A stretch of 64,000 bases of DNA from CAWBAT01 sp963810905 (GCA_963810905.1 CAWEPG010000003.1:248001-312000); one strand, 5' to 3'. Shown: positions 37,783 through 47,647, counted from the first letter of the stretch. Numbers and translations are program-made. The notes: generated from the sequence alone by a model not told the origin.

Positions 37783-39404
37783 TTGATCTCATAAACATAA
37801 TAGGCATGCCCTATAATGGTTACGGGTTTTTGACGACGCAGCCAGTTGAGTGGGTTTTCTCCAAATACTTTGTCCAGAATATTCCGACCACGCGGAATGC
37901 ATTGAGCACTCAGGATGACTACCCCTCGCGTGGGACGAACAAAAAAATCCATGTCCGTAATTCGCCTTCCAGTGATCCCATAGAATTGGGGTCTACCCGT
38001 TCCAAAATAACAGTAGGCATAATCTTCAATCCGATGTGTTTGTAAATACGCTCTGAGCTGTTTCAAGCCTTGCCCCCAATCTACATTCGAATTATCCAGC
38101 CATTCGATACCGTTCTCTGGTCCACCTGCAACTTGATTAAAGTAAGATAGATGGTCCGGTACAATACTCACCCATTCTGTGACTAGCCAAAGGAGACCCG
38201 CAATGAATGCTACTCGGAAAGGCCTCCCCATCTCCTTGAGAGACGGGACAAGTCTGGCGGCAAAAACAAACATAAACGGAAAACATGGAATCAAGTAGCG
38301 AATTCCGATGTCGTCGCCGAACAGAGAGTAAAAGATTAGAAATCCAGAAAACGGGACCCAGAGAAAGGCCTCTTCCAATAAACTAGCTCTTCGATGCGCA
38401 AGGTAAAGCCCGAATGCTGCAGCGAGTAAGAGAATTATCGGGATGGGGGTCTTCACCAGCCACGCAACCACGAGATAGTATTTCCATCCACCTTGTTTTA
38501 GTTCTCCCATGAGGTAAAAGTAGGGATTCTTGCCGTGGTCCTGGTTTACCGCTTTGATGCCTTTCCAATAGAATTGCGGGTCGGTGGGACAAAAGTAGAT
38601 GATCCACAAAAAAAGAGCCGCTAGAATGAGCATCATGAATAGAGCCCCTAGGCTTTTTAGCAGCTTGTCAGTCATCAATGGCTTAGTCTCTACCGGCCCT
38701 TTCCTGGCAGTTTCCACCCCTGCATTTACTAAGGCACTCCAGCTACTCATAATGATCAGGACTACTGAGATAGGGAGAAGAACGATGGCAGAAAATTTTG
38801 AGCCCAGAGCCATTCCTAGTGATAGTCCGGCAAGGCAGAGCCGCTTCCAACCTGGATCCGAAACATATCCCCTCAATGAGTACAAATACAGGGTGGAGAA
38901 GAAGGCCACTCCGATATCGGTCGTGACGAGCTGGGAATGAGCCGTAATTGTAGGATCGAAGGCATACAGAAACAAGGCAAAGAGACCGGCTGATTTCCCC
39001 CACAGATCCGTCGCCCAGCACATGATCAGAAGACCCAGCCCGACGGACATGAGTACTGCCGGCAATCGTCCCCAGAACAAAATCTTGTCTGCATCTTGGG
39101 AGAAGAGGAACTCTTCTCCGAAATTCCACTCGCTATCGGGAAAGCTCCCTGGGGTCTTGACCCCAATCAAAAGAAGAGGTAACGCGCAAATTTCTTTGAT
39201 CAAAGGGGGGTGCTGTTGATTATATCGGACGGCATGCTGCACTAAGTAGGAGTATCCAGAAGGCAAATGAGTCACTTCATCGAAGGTGACAGACTTACCC
39301 CGCATCAAGACAACCGGGGCCAGAAAGACAAATCCGAGAAGGAGGAGTCCCGTTGAGCTCGTTCTAGAAAGCTTCGAACGGGTCCCCGTTTTACGCCAAA
39401 GCAT
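37779..39404 (-). CDS. GT39/PMT-like membrane glycosyltransferase
   Basis: 541 residues from ATG 39404, which overlaps the end of the upstream YfhO-like gene by 14 bases. About 11 membrane helices. The first periplasmic loop has SVTFDEVTHLPSGYSYL and RYNQQHPPLIKEICALP, the Asp/Glu-containing catalytic pattern of GT-C enzymes, and FDPTITAHSQLVTTD. It probably uses a polyprenyl-phosphate sugar. A longer start at 39479 would overlap the neighbour by 89 bases and is less likely. The acceptor is unknown. Confidence 0.82.
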   Translation of the reverse strand: MLWRKTGTRSKLSRTSSTGLLLLGFVFLAPVVLMRGKSVTFDEVTHLPSGYSYLVQHAVRYNQQHPPLIKEICALPLLLIGVKTPGSFPDSEWNFGEEFLFSQDADKILFWGRLPAVLMSVGLGLLIMCWATDLWGKSAGLFALFLYAFDPTITAHSQLVTTDIGVAFFSTLYLYSLRGYVSDPGWKRLCLAGLSLGMALGSKFSAIVLLPISVVLIIMSSWSALVNAGVETARKGPVETKPLMTDKLLKSLGALFMMLILAALFLWIIYFCPTDPQFYWKGIKAVNQDHGKNPYFYLMGELKQGGWKYYLVVAWLVKTPIPIILLLAAAFGLYLAHRRASLLEEAFLWVPFSGFLIFYSLFGDDIGIRYLIPCFPFMFVFAARLVPSLKEMGRPFRVAFIAGLLWLVTEWVSIVPDHLSYFNQVAGGPENGIEWLDNSNVDWGQGLKQLRAYLQTHRIEDYAYCYFGTGRPQFYGITGRRITDMDFFVRPTRGVVILSAQCIPRGRNILDKVFGENPLNWLRRQKPVTIIGHAYYVYEIN

Positions 39405-41937
39405 GCCTAAGGGCTGTCCCTCTCTTTGAAGAAATCCACCATACAGGCCACGAGAGTAGCCACGCCAGGATAGTGCCAAGTGTCAAATATAGGCCACGGG
39501 TAAAAGACTTGGGCTGATAGTAGACTGAAATTCTGTGTTGGCCAAGCGGTAGTTCGATAGCTTTGTAAACATAATTGGCTGCAATCACAGGAACATCTTT
39601 GCCGTCGACTGTTGCCTTCCAGTCGGGATAGTAGCTGTCGACTAACACCAGGATTCTCTTTTGGTCTGTCGCCGTTTCCATTTCGACACGATTCGGTAAA
39701 TACTTCAAGATCTTCACTGTCCCGAACGAGGCTTGACGAGTTTCTCGTTCGTCTATTTTCCCTGAAAGAGACTGTGACTGTACGGAAAGATACTCTCGGT
39801 ACGCCAGAGCATCACTCTGGGATCTATTGGGATCAACCAGAAATGCTCTCGGCAACTTGTTGAGAACTCTGTACAAACGCAACGGTTGCGGGCTGTTGAC
39901 CTCAAACTCCGAATCCAATGCGACCTGCCCACTATCGATCTGATGTACCGCGAGCACATAGCCCACGTTCAACCCACCCAGCAAGCTGAGCTTTTCCTCG
40001 ACCGAACCGGCTTTTGTGAGCTCTACGTTGATCGCCTGACTGGGCAGAGTTTCTAATCGGTCGACAGGTTGGAAGACAGAATATTGAATATGGTCCTTGG
40101 CCGATAGGAATTGGGCCAGTGTCAGCTTCCGATAAAGAAATTGCCAGGCAATGGAATCAGTTTGTCCCAAAAGCATTAGTGGGTCCTTCTCTGCTTCCGG
40201 GTTCCCAAGAGAATAAATGCGAAACAAACCTTCTTGCTTCATTTTCTCCTGCAAATAGACTGCAGCTGGAGCCGTTTCATACAACTCATCGCGAATAATA
40301 GGATTAATCCAAAAGTTACTCGTCAGCAAATCGAAAAGGACAATTAGGACTGTGGCAAGTTGCAAAAATTGCCAACGAATCTTCCGGATCCAAACCAAAA
40401 CCAGAAATATCACAAAAAGCCCGAGTTGCATGCGCAAGTGCTGCACAGAGCCAGCAAGTATCAATTTGCTGAGCAGGAGTTCTTTGCCTTGAGCAAAGAA
40501 CTGGAAATATTCGGCCCCATCAGTACCTCGTTTCACATTATGCCACTCTAAAAGGCACATGGCGCCCGCGGCAATGACGAATATGATCACCGCTATGAAA
40601 CAGAAAGCGTTGAACCCTCGTTTCCTAAACAACTGTCTTATCGTGTACTCATTGCGCATTTCACAAATTCTGTCAAAACCAATACCGGCGAGCAACGAGA
40701 TGCAAAAATTGGACACAAGTAAGTACTTAACGGGGTAACGCCCGTACCGAAAAAGCGGGCAATGATGGAACAACCAAGGGTAGACTGGACTGTATTTCCC
40801 GATTGCAAGAATAAGAGCGATACCCAATAGCATAGCCAGAGTCCGGGTCATCCATCTGACTCCGGAATTGCAAACTGCAAAGACAGCAAGGAGTAAGGGG
40901 AACATCCCCAAATAACAAGAAAGAAGATAAGGCTCTCGGTTTTCAAAAAACACGCTGGCCCAGGAGGAGGACTGTGTTAATCGGAAGTAATCACCAAAGA
41001 TTCGGGGCATCCCTAATTGGAGGAGCATGATTGGATGCATGGACCAACCAGCCACCATTTCGAAGTCGAGCCCACTTCGGCGACCCGAATGTTGAATCAG
41101 TTCCAGTGTCGGCAAGATTTGAATGCTTGCTAGCAACACCCCTGATGAACTCGCCAGTAAGGCCCACCCCAACGGCCGAAGTCTTGCAGAGCTTACCTTT
41201 CCAGAGAAATACAAATAGGCTCCGAGAAATCCTCCAAGAAAGAGAGCAATGGCAATTGATGACAATGGCTCAAGGAGTAGAAAAAAGAAACCGAAGACCA
41301 GGCTCGTAACCGCAAGTCTCGCAAAAGTCACTTTTTCCAATAGTTGAAGCAGAAGCAGTGTTAGCAAGGGCAAGTAGGCAACAACAGGAAGAATGTTGAA
41401 AAGATTGACAAAGGAAAGCGTCACGCCACTGTAATTATAAATTACGGCAGACAGAAAGGCAGAAAACGCAGAAAGCCCCAACTTTCTCCCCAAGAAAAAA
41501 GTGGCAATCCCTGCCAAGATACAGTGGAGGATAAAATGCAATTCGAACGCAGTTCCGAATGATAAGATTTGAAAAAGAATCTGAGTCGGGTAGAGAGCCA
41601 TCGAATTGGGGTTCGCCAATAAGGGTTGTCCCAACTGGATGTATGGGTTCCAAAGTGGCCATTCTCCCCGCGCGTACGCTTCAGTGACGAGACGCTTTAA
41701 GGGGTAGTGAAAAAATGACACATCACGAAAAAAGAATGTCTTGTCGGTAAACAGGGCGTCGGCAAAAAACAGAAGATTCAGTAACACAATCAGGAAGACC
41801 CAAAATTCACTTCGATTGAACACAGCCGTGAGGAGATTCTCTTGAGGTTGAATATCGTTCTTTGTTAGAAGGGTCACTTTGGGATCAACAGGCAACGGAG
41901 ATTCTTGGAATACTATACCAAGTAATTGATTCGTCAA
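39391..41937 (-). CDS. YfhO-like membrane glycosyltransferase
   Basis: 848 residues with about 12-13 helices and a C-terminal periplasmic domain. Hallmarks of the YfhO family are DVSFFHYPLKRLVTEAYARGEWPLWNPYIQLGQPLLAN in two parts and, near the end, LVLVDSYYPDWKATVDGK and LPLGQHRISVYYQPKSF. Family members in Firmicutes help glycosylate teichoic acids; in other phyla the role is undefined. It forms a two-gene unit with the GT39-like gene. The intact 2.5-kb frame shows that sequence errors are not evenly spread through the window. Confidence 0.85.
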   Translation of the reverse strand: MTNQLLGIVFQESPLPVDPKVTLLTKNDIQPQENLLTAVFNRSEFWVFLIVLLNLLFFADALFTDKTFFFRDVSFFHYPLKRLVTEAYARGEWPLWNPYIQLGQPLLANPNSMALYPTQILFQILSFGTAFELHFILHCILAGIATFFLGRKLGLSAFSAFLSAVIYNYSGVTLSFVNLFNILPVVAYLPLLTLLLLQLLEKVTFARLAVTSLVFGFFFLLLEPLSSIAIALFLGGFLGAYLYFSGKVSSARLRPLGWALLASSSGVLLASIQILPTLELIQHSGRRSGLDFEMVAGWSMHPIMLLQLGMPRIFGDYFRLTQSSSWASVFFENREPYLLSCYLGMFPLLLAVFAVCNSGVRWMTRTLAMLLGIALILAIGKYSPVYPWLFHHCPLFRYGRYPVKYLLVSNFCISLLAGIGFDRICEMRNEYTIRQLFRKRGFNAFCFIAVIIFVIAAGAMCLLEWHNVKRGTDGAEYFQFFAQGKELLLSKLILAGSVQHLRMQLGLFVIFLVLVWIRKIRWQFLQLATVLIVLFDLLTSNFWINPIIRDELYETAPAAVYLQEKMKQEGLFRIYSLGNPEAEKDPLMLLGQTDSIAWQFLYRKLTLAQFLSAKDHIQYSVFQPVDRLETLPSQAINVELTKAGSVEEKLSLLGGLNVGYVLAVHQIDSGQVALDSEFEVNSPQPLRLYRVLNKLPRAFLVDPNRSQSDALAYREYLSVQSQSLSGKIDERETRQASFGTVKILKYLPNRVEMETATDQKRILVLVDSYYPDWKATVDGKDVPVIAANYVYKAIELPLGQHRISVYYQPKSFTRGLYLTLGTILAWLLSWPVWWISSKRGTALRHALA

Positions 41938-42057
41938 GTTTTAGGGGAAACATTAGGGGGACTTGCGTAGTAACAAGAGACGAGGGAATGCCAGGCGAGA
42001 ATAAACAAATGCGCTCTAGTTAATTGGAGCTGCGTTTGTCAGACGTACTGCTGGTTT
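41938..42057. other. recA-YfhO gap
   Basis: 120 bases between recA and the YfhO-like gene, both on the minus strand. No terminator hairpin or clear promoter is visible. Confidence 0.4.
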
Positions 42058-43137
42058 CTACCCGCGGCTAGCTTTTGCCTTATTTACAACCTCTGGAGAA
42101 ACTGGTGGCTGCGCTCCCGACTCAGGAGTGGAAGCGATCGGGATGTTCAACGCTCGACGCAAATCCTCATCGATCTGGCGGCTAATATCGGAGTTGTCCT
42201 TAAGGAACTGTTTCGAGTTCTCTCTGCCTTGTCCTAAACGTTCTCCTTTATACGAGAACCAGGCACCACTTTTTTCGAGAATGCCTTTTTCGGCTCCAAG
42301 ATCGATCAGATCTCCTTCTTTCGAAATTCCCGTTCCGTACATGATGTCGAATTCCGCGTCTCTGAACGGCGGAGCGACCTTGTTCTTTACAACCTTGGCT
42401 TTAGTGCGACTTCCGGTAACCTCATCTCCATCCTTAATTGAAGCGATACGACGGACATCGATTCGAACTGACGCGTAGAACTTGAGAGCGCGGCCACCTG
42501 TCGTCGTCTCAGGGTTTCCAAACATGACGCCGATTTTTTCACGAATCTGATTGATGAAGATCAGGGAAGTCTTCGATTTGGATACAATCCCGGTTAACTT
42601 CCTCAGTGCCTGAGACATCAACCTGGCCTGCAGCCCCATGTGGGAGTCACCCATCTCTCCTTCAAGCTCGGCTTTAGGAACCAGGGCAGCCACGGAGTCG
42701 ATGACACACACATCCAAGGCGCCACTTCGGACCAGCATTTCGGAAATCTCAAGCGCTTGCTCTCCATTGTCCGGCTGCGAGACGAGTAGATTGTCGACAT
42801 CAACCCCAAGCTGTCTCGCATAATTCGAATCGAGGGCGTGTTCTGCATCGATGAACGCCGCCATGCCCCCGGTCTTTTGCGCCTGAGAAATGATATGCAA
42901 GGCGAGAGTTGTTTTACCACTGGACTCCGGCCCAAAGATCTCGATGACTCTCCCACGCGGGACACCACCCACTCCCAATGCTGAGTCGAGAGCTAAAGAT
43001 CCCGTGGGAATGATGCCCCCATTGGCGACGGATTCCCGACTACCCAATCGCATGATAGACCCTTTACCAAACTGCCTTTCAATTTGTACCAGAGCCAGGT
43101 CTATCGCTTTTCCTCGCTCCGCCTTTTCATCCGCCAT
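42058..43137 (-). CDS. recA: recombinase RecA
   Basis: 359 residues, intact. Walker A GPESSGKT (~69-76), the start IDLALVQIERQFGKGSIMRLG, NQIREKIGVMFGNPETTTGG (loop L2 region) and GTGISKEGDLIDLG are diagnostic. RecA forms the strand-exchange filament and triggers the SOS response. GGGGG lies eight bases before ATG. No obvious LexA box is visible in the 73-base upstream gap; it follows the zinc-ribbon/TPR gene and may be read through from it. Confidence 0.98.
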   Translation of the reverse strand: MADEKAERGKAIDLALVQIERQFGKGSIMRLGSRESVANGGIIPTGSLALDSALGVGGVPRGRVIEIFGPESSGKTTLALHIISQAQKTGGMAAFIDAEHALDSNYARQLGVDVDNLLVSQPDNGEQALEISEMLVRSGALDVCVIDSVAALVPKAELEGEMGDSHMGLQARLMSQALRKLTGIVSKSKTSLIFINQIREKIGVMFGNPETTTGGRALKFYASVRIDVRRIASIKDGDEVTGSRTKAKVVKNKVAPPFRDAEFDIMYGTGISKEGDLIDLGAEKGILEKSGAWFSYKGERLGQGRENSKQFLKDNSDISRQIDEDLRRALNIPIASTPESGAQPPVSPEVVNKAKASRG

Positions 43138-43210
43138 GGTTTACCCCCTGAAAAAATTTAATCGTCGTTTCTCATCTTCAGTAATGTCGTTGTGCAAATA
43201 CGCAGGCGAG

Positions 43211-44440
43211 TCAATTGCTTTCTGCATCGTTTCCACTCCTGCTCAAATCGTTTTCGGAATGACGGAAGATTAAGCGGAGTTCATCCTTAACAAGAAACTC
43301 CAAGCTCTCATCATTTAAGTTTGGATTGAGCTTCAGATCGGTGAGTGAAGGGGCCTTTATCGGATCTGGCTGAAAAAGATCCAGAGCATTTTTGTATCGG
43401 GATTCTTTGGGGTTCAGGTGAACCGCCTTCTGGATACACTCTTTTGCTTTCCTTTTCCAATTCTGTTCCAGGAATGCCAGACCCAGCTGGAAAAAAGCCT
43501 CGTGACAAAGAGGGTCCATCTCAATGGCTTTTTTCATGTGCTTGATTGCAAATCGCAACAACCCATGCCTTGAGTAGATGGACCCCACCACCAGATGCAT
43601 CTGTGGAGATGGTTTGAGGTTTAATGCGTGAGAAAAATGGCCCAACGCCCGGTCATCTTCTCCCAGCGAGACGAGCACAGATCCCAGAAAAACATGAGCC
43701 GCCAGCGACGTCCCGCAAATATCAACAGCGTTTCCCAAGTATTGCTTTGCCCTATCGAAATCGCCTTTTCGCTTGGCCAGCAATCCGGTTAGCAAATTGG
43801 CCTCAAAGTGATGCGGGTTACTTCTCAGCACCTTCCGAAGACACTTGCCTGCATTTGAAAAATTCTCAAATTCGTAATAGATCTTCCCCAAAAAGACTCC
43901 AACCTCACAATTCTGCGGATCCGTAGTAAACGCCCGTTCCAAGGCTTTCAAGCCTTGTCGAAATCGGCGGCGCAAGAAGTGCTGGGTGCACTCTTCGATC
44001 AATTTGGAAAAGAGTCTCTTATCTCTGCCTCGAAAAGCGTTGATGAAGGTTTTCTTGCTGGACTCAAATCTCTCACGCTCTTCACTTTCCCATAATCGCT
44101 GAGCAACCCGCCGTTGCCAATCCTTCTCCAGATCCCGCTTGCCGACGATTTGAACACGCTTTAACGCATCCGCAATAGATTCGATCATCGTATGGTCATA
44201 AAAGCTGTCTGTGGCCAGTTGTTGAACCAGGTCATAGATCTCGTTGAGACGCTCGTCGATGCGACCGATGGAATACTCCAGCGCACTGATGCGCTCAAGA
44301 AAGTGTTCATCCAGAATGGGCATTCCCATGTTTTGCCGGTATGCGTAAGGCAAGATCATGAGCCGTGTTCCACACTTGAAACAGCTCTCATCGCCGATCA
44401 AATTTTTTGTTCCGCATTTCTGACAGAGAATGACGGGCAC
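43211..44440 (-). CDS. zinc-ribbon and TPR-repeat protein, unknown function
   Basis: 409 residues. N-terminal zinc ribbon CQKCGTKN...CFKCGTRL (residues 6-27), a coiled-coil-like helical region (~45-130, ISALEYSIGRIDERLNEIYDL), then about six TPR units from ~160 to 370 (e.g. EVGVFLGKIYYEFENFSNAGKCL, AFFQLGLAFLEQNWKRKAKE) and an acidic tail. No signal peptide, so probably a cytosolic scaffold. It lies 12 bases after the dehydrogenase gene and 73 before recA, in one apparent operon. Function cannot be assigned. Confidence 0.78.
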   Translation of the reverse strand: MPVILCQKCGTKNLIGDESCFKCGTRLMILPYAYRQNMGMPILDEHFLERISALEYSIGRIDERLNEIYDLVQQLATDSFYDHTMIESIADALKRVQIVGKRDLEKDWQRRVAQRLWESEERERFESSKKTFINAFRGRDKRLFSKLIEECTQHFLRRRFRQGLKALERAFTTDPQNCEVGVFLGKIYYEFENFSNAGKCLRKVLRSNPHHFEANLLTGLLAKRKGDFDRAKQYLGNAVDICGTSLAAHVFLGSVLVSLGEDDRALGHFSHALNLKPSPQMHLVVGSIYSRHGLLRFAIKHMKKAIEMDPLCHEAFFQLGLAFLEQNWKRKAKECIQKAVHLNPKESRYKNALDLFQPDPIKAPSLTDLKLNPNLNDESLEFLVKDELRLIFRHSENDLSRSGNDAESN

Positions 44441-44452
44441 CCCTTTCTCCTC

Positions 44453-45313
44453 CTAGTGAGCGTAGTGGTAAAATCCTTCTCCGCTTTTGCGACCCAACTT
44501 GCCTGCGGCAACCATCTTCTTCAACAACGGACAAGGGCGGTACTTCGAATCATTAAAACCCTCGTACAGAGTTTCCATGATATTCAAACAAACATCAAGC
44601 CCAATCAAATCGGCCAAAGTAAGCGGACCCATCGGGTGGTTCATTCCCAGTTTCATCACAGAATCAACGGACTCCGGATCTCCCACACCCTCATATACAC
44701 AAAAGGCTGCCTCATTGATCATGGGCATCAAGATCCGGTTGGAAACAAATCCTGGCGAATCCTTAACCTCTACGGGAACCTTTCCCAATCGGCTGACTAC
44801 GGCCAAAATGCTGGCAACGGTTTGCGGGGAGGTCTGTAGGCCTCGAATAATCTCAACTAATGTCATAACCGGGACCGGATTCATAAAATGCATTCCGATA
44901 ACTCGATCGGGGCGTTGCGTCGCAGCCGCTAGACGTGTGATCGAAATGGAAGAAGTGTTAGTAGCCAGGATCGTCTGCGAATGGCACATTTGATCCAATT
45001 GCTTTAAGATATTCTGTTTCAGTTCCATGTCTTCGCTGACTGCTTCGACTACCAGTTCAACTTCCTCGAGGGAACCCAGATCCGTACGCGATTGAATATT
45101 CTGCAGGGTCAACTCTCGCATGGATGGGTCAATGCGTTTCTTCTCCGCTTCCCGCCCCAAATTTTTATCAATCAACTTCAAAGCCTTTTCCAGCTGGGAA
45201 GGCAAAGAATCACTGAGAATTACGGAGAAGCCTTTTTGAGCAAAGACCTGGGCTATCCCACTCCCCATCGTTCCTGCACCGACCACTCCAATTCGGTTCC
45301 AATGACTGTTCAT
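44453..45313 (-). CDS. 3-hydroxyacyl-CoA (3-hydroxybutyryl-CoA) dehydrogenase
   Basis: 286 residues from ATG 45313, which gives the standard start before the NAD-binding GVVGAGTMGSGIAQVFA; the longer frame overlaps the thiolase gene. Catalytic segments are VEAVSEDMELKQ, IGMHFMNPVPVMTLVEI (His) and KDSPGFVSNRILMPMINEA. It interconverts acetoacetyl-CoA and 3-hydroxybutyryl-CoA, or longer homologues, in fatty acid or butyrate-type metabolism. It follows the thiolase by 44 bases, a functionally sensible pair. Confidence 0.94.
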   Translation of the reverse strand: MNSHWNRIGVVGAGTMGSGIAQVFAQKGFSVILSDSLPSQLEKALKLIDKNLGREAEKKRIDPSMRELTLQNIQSRTDLGSLEEVELVVEAVSEDMELKQNILKQLDQMCHSQTILATNTSSISITRLAAATQRPDRVIGMHFMNPVPVMTLVEIIRGLQTSPQTVASILAVVSRLGKVPVEVKDSPGFVSNRILMPMINEAAFCVYEGVGDPESVDSVMKLGMNHPMGPLTLADLIGLDVCLNIMETLYEGFNDSKYRPCPLLKKMVAAGKLGRKSGEGFYHYAH

Positions 45314-45357
45314 AAGGTGTCGAATTTTCTTGGCCAACCTGGGATACGCTTCAAAAA

Positions 45358-46542
45358 CTAAAGTGTCCGTTGCACGGCCATTGCCACAGCATTGCCTCCT
45401 CCAAGGCAAAGGGCAGCCACGCCTTTTTGGGAGCCTCTTCGGGTCATTTCGTGCAGTAGCGTCACGAGGATACGCGCGCCGCTGCAACCAATTGGATGCC
45501 CGAGAGCCACCGCTCCGCCATTCACATTTACTCGCGCCGGGTCCAGCCCCAACTGCTGAATGATGGCCACGGCCTGGACAGAAAATGCTTCATTGATTTC
45601 GAAAAGATCGACTTCATCGCACGTCCAGCCAGCCTTTTCAAGAAGTTTCCCGATGGCGCTAACCGGCGCCATCATCACAAAGCGGGGTTCCACCCCACTC
45701 ACCGCCTGCGCTTTAATTTCGGCCAGCGGGGCTAGATTCATTTCCTGTGCGGCCTTCAAAGAAGAGACGATAACCGCTGCGGCTCCATCGTTGGTTCCCG
45801 GGGCATTCCCTGCGGTTACAGTCCCGTCTTTCTTAAATACCGGCTTCAAAGCGCTCAGTTTTTCTAGGCTTGAGTCTTCACGTGGGGACTCGTCCTCTTC
45901 AATCAAGATCGGGTTCCCTTTCTTTTGAGGAATCACGACAGGAACTAGCTCGTCCCGAAACCTTCCCTCTCGGATCGCACGCACTGCCTTGCGATGACTA
46001 TCTAAAGCGTACTGATCCTGTTGTTGTCGTGTGACTTGATATTTCTCGGCAACAATTTCGCCGGTATTCCCCATATGAAAATCCTCGAAAGCATCCCAGA
46101 GCCCATCCTGAATCATCGAATCCAACGCCTTTCCATGGCCGATCCGAAACCCTTCACGAGCCTGGGGGAGCAAATACGGCGCATTAGACATGGACTCCAT
46201 CCCTCCTGCAAGAACCAATTCAGCTTCTCCCAACTGTACTGATTGTGCCGCTAACCCGACCGCTTTTAGTCCGGATCCGCAAACCTTGTTAATAGTTAAG
46301 GCTGCCACTCGCGGAGACAGTCCCGCCTTCAACCCAACTTGCCGAGCCGGGTTCTGCCCCAAACCCGCAGACACGACATTGCCCATGATAATCTCGTCCA
46401 CCCGCTCAACCGGAAGAGAGAAACGACGAATCAATGCTTCGATAACTGTCGTCCCCAATTCGATGGCAGAGCAACTCCTCAATCCTCCCATGAACTTGCC
46501 AATAGGAGTTCGCAGAGCCCCCAGGATCACTGCGTCTCTCAT
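45358..46542 (-). CDS. acetyl-CoA acetyltransferase (thiolase)
   Basis: 394 residues from ATG 46542, with GGAGG ten bases upstream; the upstream in-frame extension (78 residues) is not conserved in type. Nucleophilic Cys88 lies in INKVCGSGLKAV; the second active-site pair is in GHPIGCSGAR, with NEAFSVQAV between. It condenses or cleaves acyl-CoAs; with the dehydrogenase it forms a C4/beta-oxidation module. First gene of the minus-strand run thiolase-dehydrogenase-TPR-recA. Confidence 0.95.
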   Translation of the reverse strand: MRDAVILGALRTPIGKFMGGLRSCSAIELGTTVIEALIRRFSLPVERVDEIIMGNVVSAGLGQNPARQVGLKAGLSPRVAALTINKVCGSGLKAVGLAAQSVQLGEAELVLAGGMESMSNAPYLLPQAREGFRIGHGKALDSMIQDGLWDAFEDFHMGNTGEIVAEKYQVTRQQQDQYALDSHRKAVRAIREGRFRDELVPVVIPQKKGNPILIEEDESPREDSSLEKLSALKPVFKKDGTVTAGNAPGTNDGAAAVIVSSLKAAQEMNLAPLAEIKAQAVSGVEPRFVMMAPVSAIGKLLEKAGWTCDEVDLFEINEAFSVQAVAIIQQLGLDPARVNVNGGAVALGHPIGCSGARILVTLLHEMTRRGSQKGVAALCLGGGNAVAMAVQRTL

Positions 46543-46639
46543 CGTTTTCCTCCAGGCTTGCACACCATTATAGGAACTATTCCTCTGGAAAAAGCAACCG
46601 ACTTTAGGTGGGTCAGCATCGAATGATTTGTCTCGAGCA

Positions 46640-46668
46640 TTGCATGACTCTTCATCGTCGCCTATAAT
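46640..46668 (+). promoter_or_regulatory. sigma-70-type promoter for the first VWA gene
   Basis: TTGCAT (46640-46645) and TATAAT (46663-46668) with a 17-base spacer, 55 bases before ATG 46724. It lies in the gap between the divergent thiolase and VWA genes. Confidence 0.65.
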
Positions 46669-46723
46669 TCGTCTCGGAATCTCATGAATCATTAATTCGT
46701 CACGGTCCCAGGACCTGCCTGAA

Positions 46724-47647
46724 ATGAAAAAAACCCTTATTCTGTTTATTTTATTGATCCTTGGATTTGTAGTCACGTCTCTCTCGCCTCAGGGAACCCA
46801 AAAACCTCCGGAAGTTGAAGGGACGTTGAAGGTCTCCGTCGATCTTGTCAATGTTGTATTCGCTGTTTCCGAAGGCAATAACCGGTTCGTTTCAAACCTC
46901 AACAAGGAGGACTTCCTCGTTGAAGAGGATGGCAAGCCGCAAACGATTTCCTATTTCGCCAGGGAAGTCACGTTGCCTCTGACTCTGGGTTTATTAATTG
47001 ACACGAGTCCGAGTGTGGAGCCCATCCTAGAGGTTGAACAGTCTACAGCCATGGAATTTCTCCGGGCTGTGCTCAGAAAACAAGATCTGGCTCTAGTGAT
47101 GAATTTCGATCGAAGCGTGACGTTGCTTCAGGACTTCACATCGGATTTACGGCGGCTGGAAAAGGCCATTCGGTCTGTCTCTATTGGGGGTGGGACTTCG
47201 GTTCATGACGCCATATTCCTAGCTTCGGATGAGAAGCTCAAAGGGGAAACAGGGCGCAAAGCAATCATCTTGATTAGCGACGGAGGCGACACGACCAGTA
47301 AGCTGAAAATGAAGGAGGCTTTAGAAGCAGCCCAACGGGGAGATATCATCATTTTTGCCATCTCGACACCGGTTGTGGGTCCTATGATGATGGGCGGTGG
47401 CGACTCCAGCATATTGAAAAAATATTCTGAGTCTACCGGGGGCAGGGCCTTTTTCCCATCAAAAGCCCAGGATTTCAAAAAATGTTTCGATGCCATCCAG
47501 GAAGAACTGCGCAGTCAATACGTAATTAGCTACACGTCGACCAACGCCGCCAAAGACGGCAGCTTTCGGTCCATCAAAATTAACGTCCCCAGTCAAAAAG
47601 GCCTCAAAGTAAGAGCGAAAAAGGGCTATTATGCCCCCAAAGGCTAA
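46724..47647 (+). CDS. secreted VWA-domain protein, acidobacterial VWFA-related type (1)
   Basis: 307 residues. Signal peptide MKKTLILFILLILGFVV. An N-terminal strand region (VSVDLVNVVFAVSE, LNKEDFLVEEDGKPQ) precedes the VWA domain from ~86. The MIDAS is intact: DTSPS (Asp93), the Thr in GGGTSVHDAI and ISDGGD. The C-terminus ends with the group motif KKGYYAP. These proteins are abundant in Acidobacteriota (TIGR03436-like) and are thought to be exported metal-dependent adhesion or scaffold modules; the ligand is unknown. One of three paralogues here (also 57765 and 60172). Confidence 0.92.
   Translation: MKKTLILFILLILGFVVTSLSPQGTQKPPEVEGTLKVSVDLVNVVFAVSEGNNRFVSNLNKEDFLVEEDGKPQTISYFAREVTLPLTLGLLIDTSPSVEPILEVEQSTAMEFLRAVLRKQDLALVMNFDRSVTLLQDFTSDLRRLEKAIRSVSIGGGTSVHDAIFLASDEKLKGETGRKAIILISDGGDTTSKLKMKEALEAAQRGDIIIFAISTPVVGPMMMGGGDSSILKKYSESTGGRAFFPSKAQDFKKCFDAIQEELRSQYVISYTSTNAAKDGSFRSIKINVPSQKGLKVRAKKGYYAPKG

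Noticed and set aside
37779..39479. Longer start of the GT39-like gene at 39479
   Set aside because: It would add 25 non-conserved residues inside the YfhO-like gene; ATG 39404 fits better.
43138..43210. LexA/SOS box before recA
   Set aside because: Neither a CTG-N10-CAG nor a GAAC-N4-GTTC palindrome could be found by eye.
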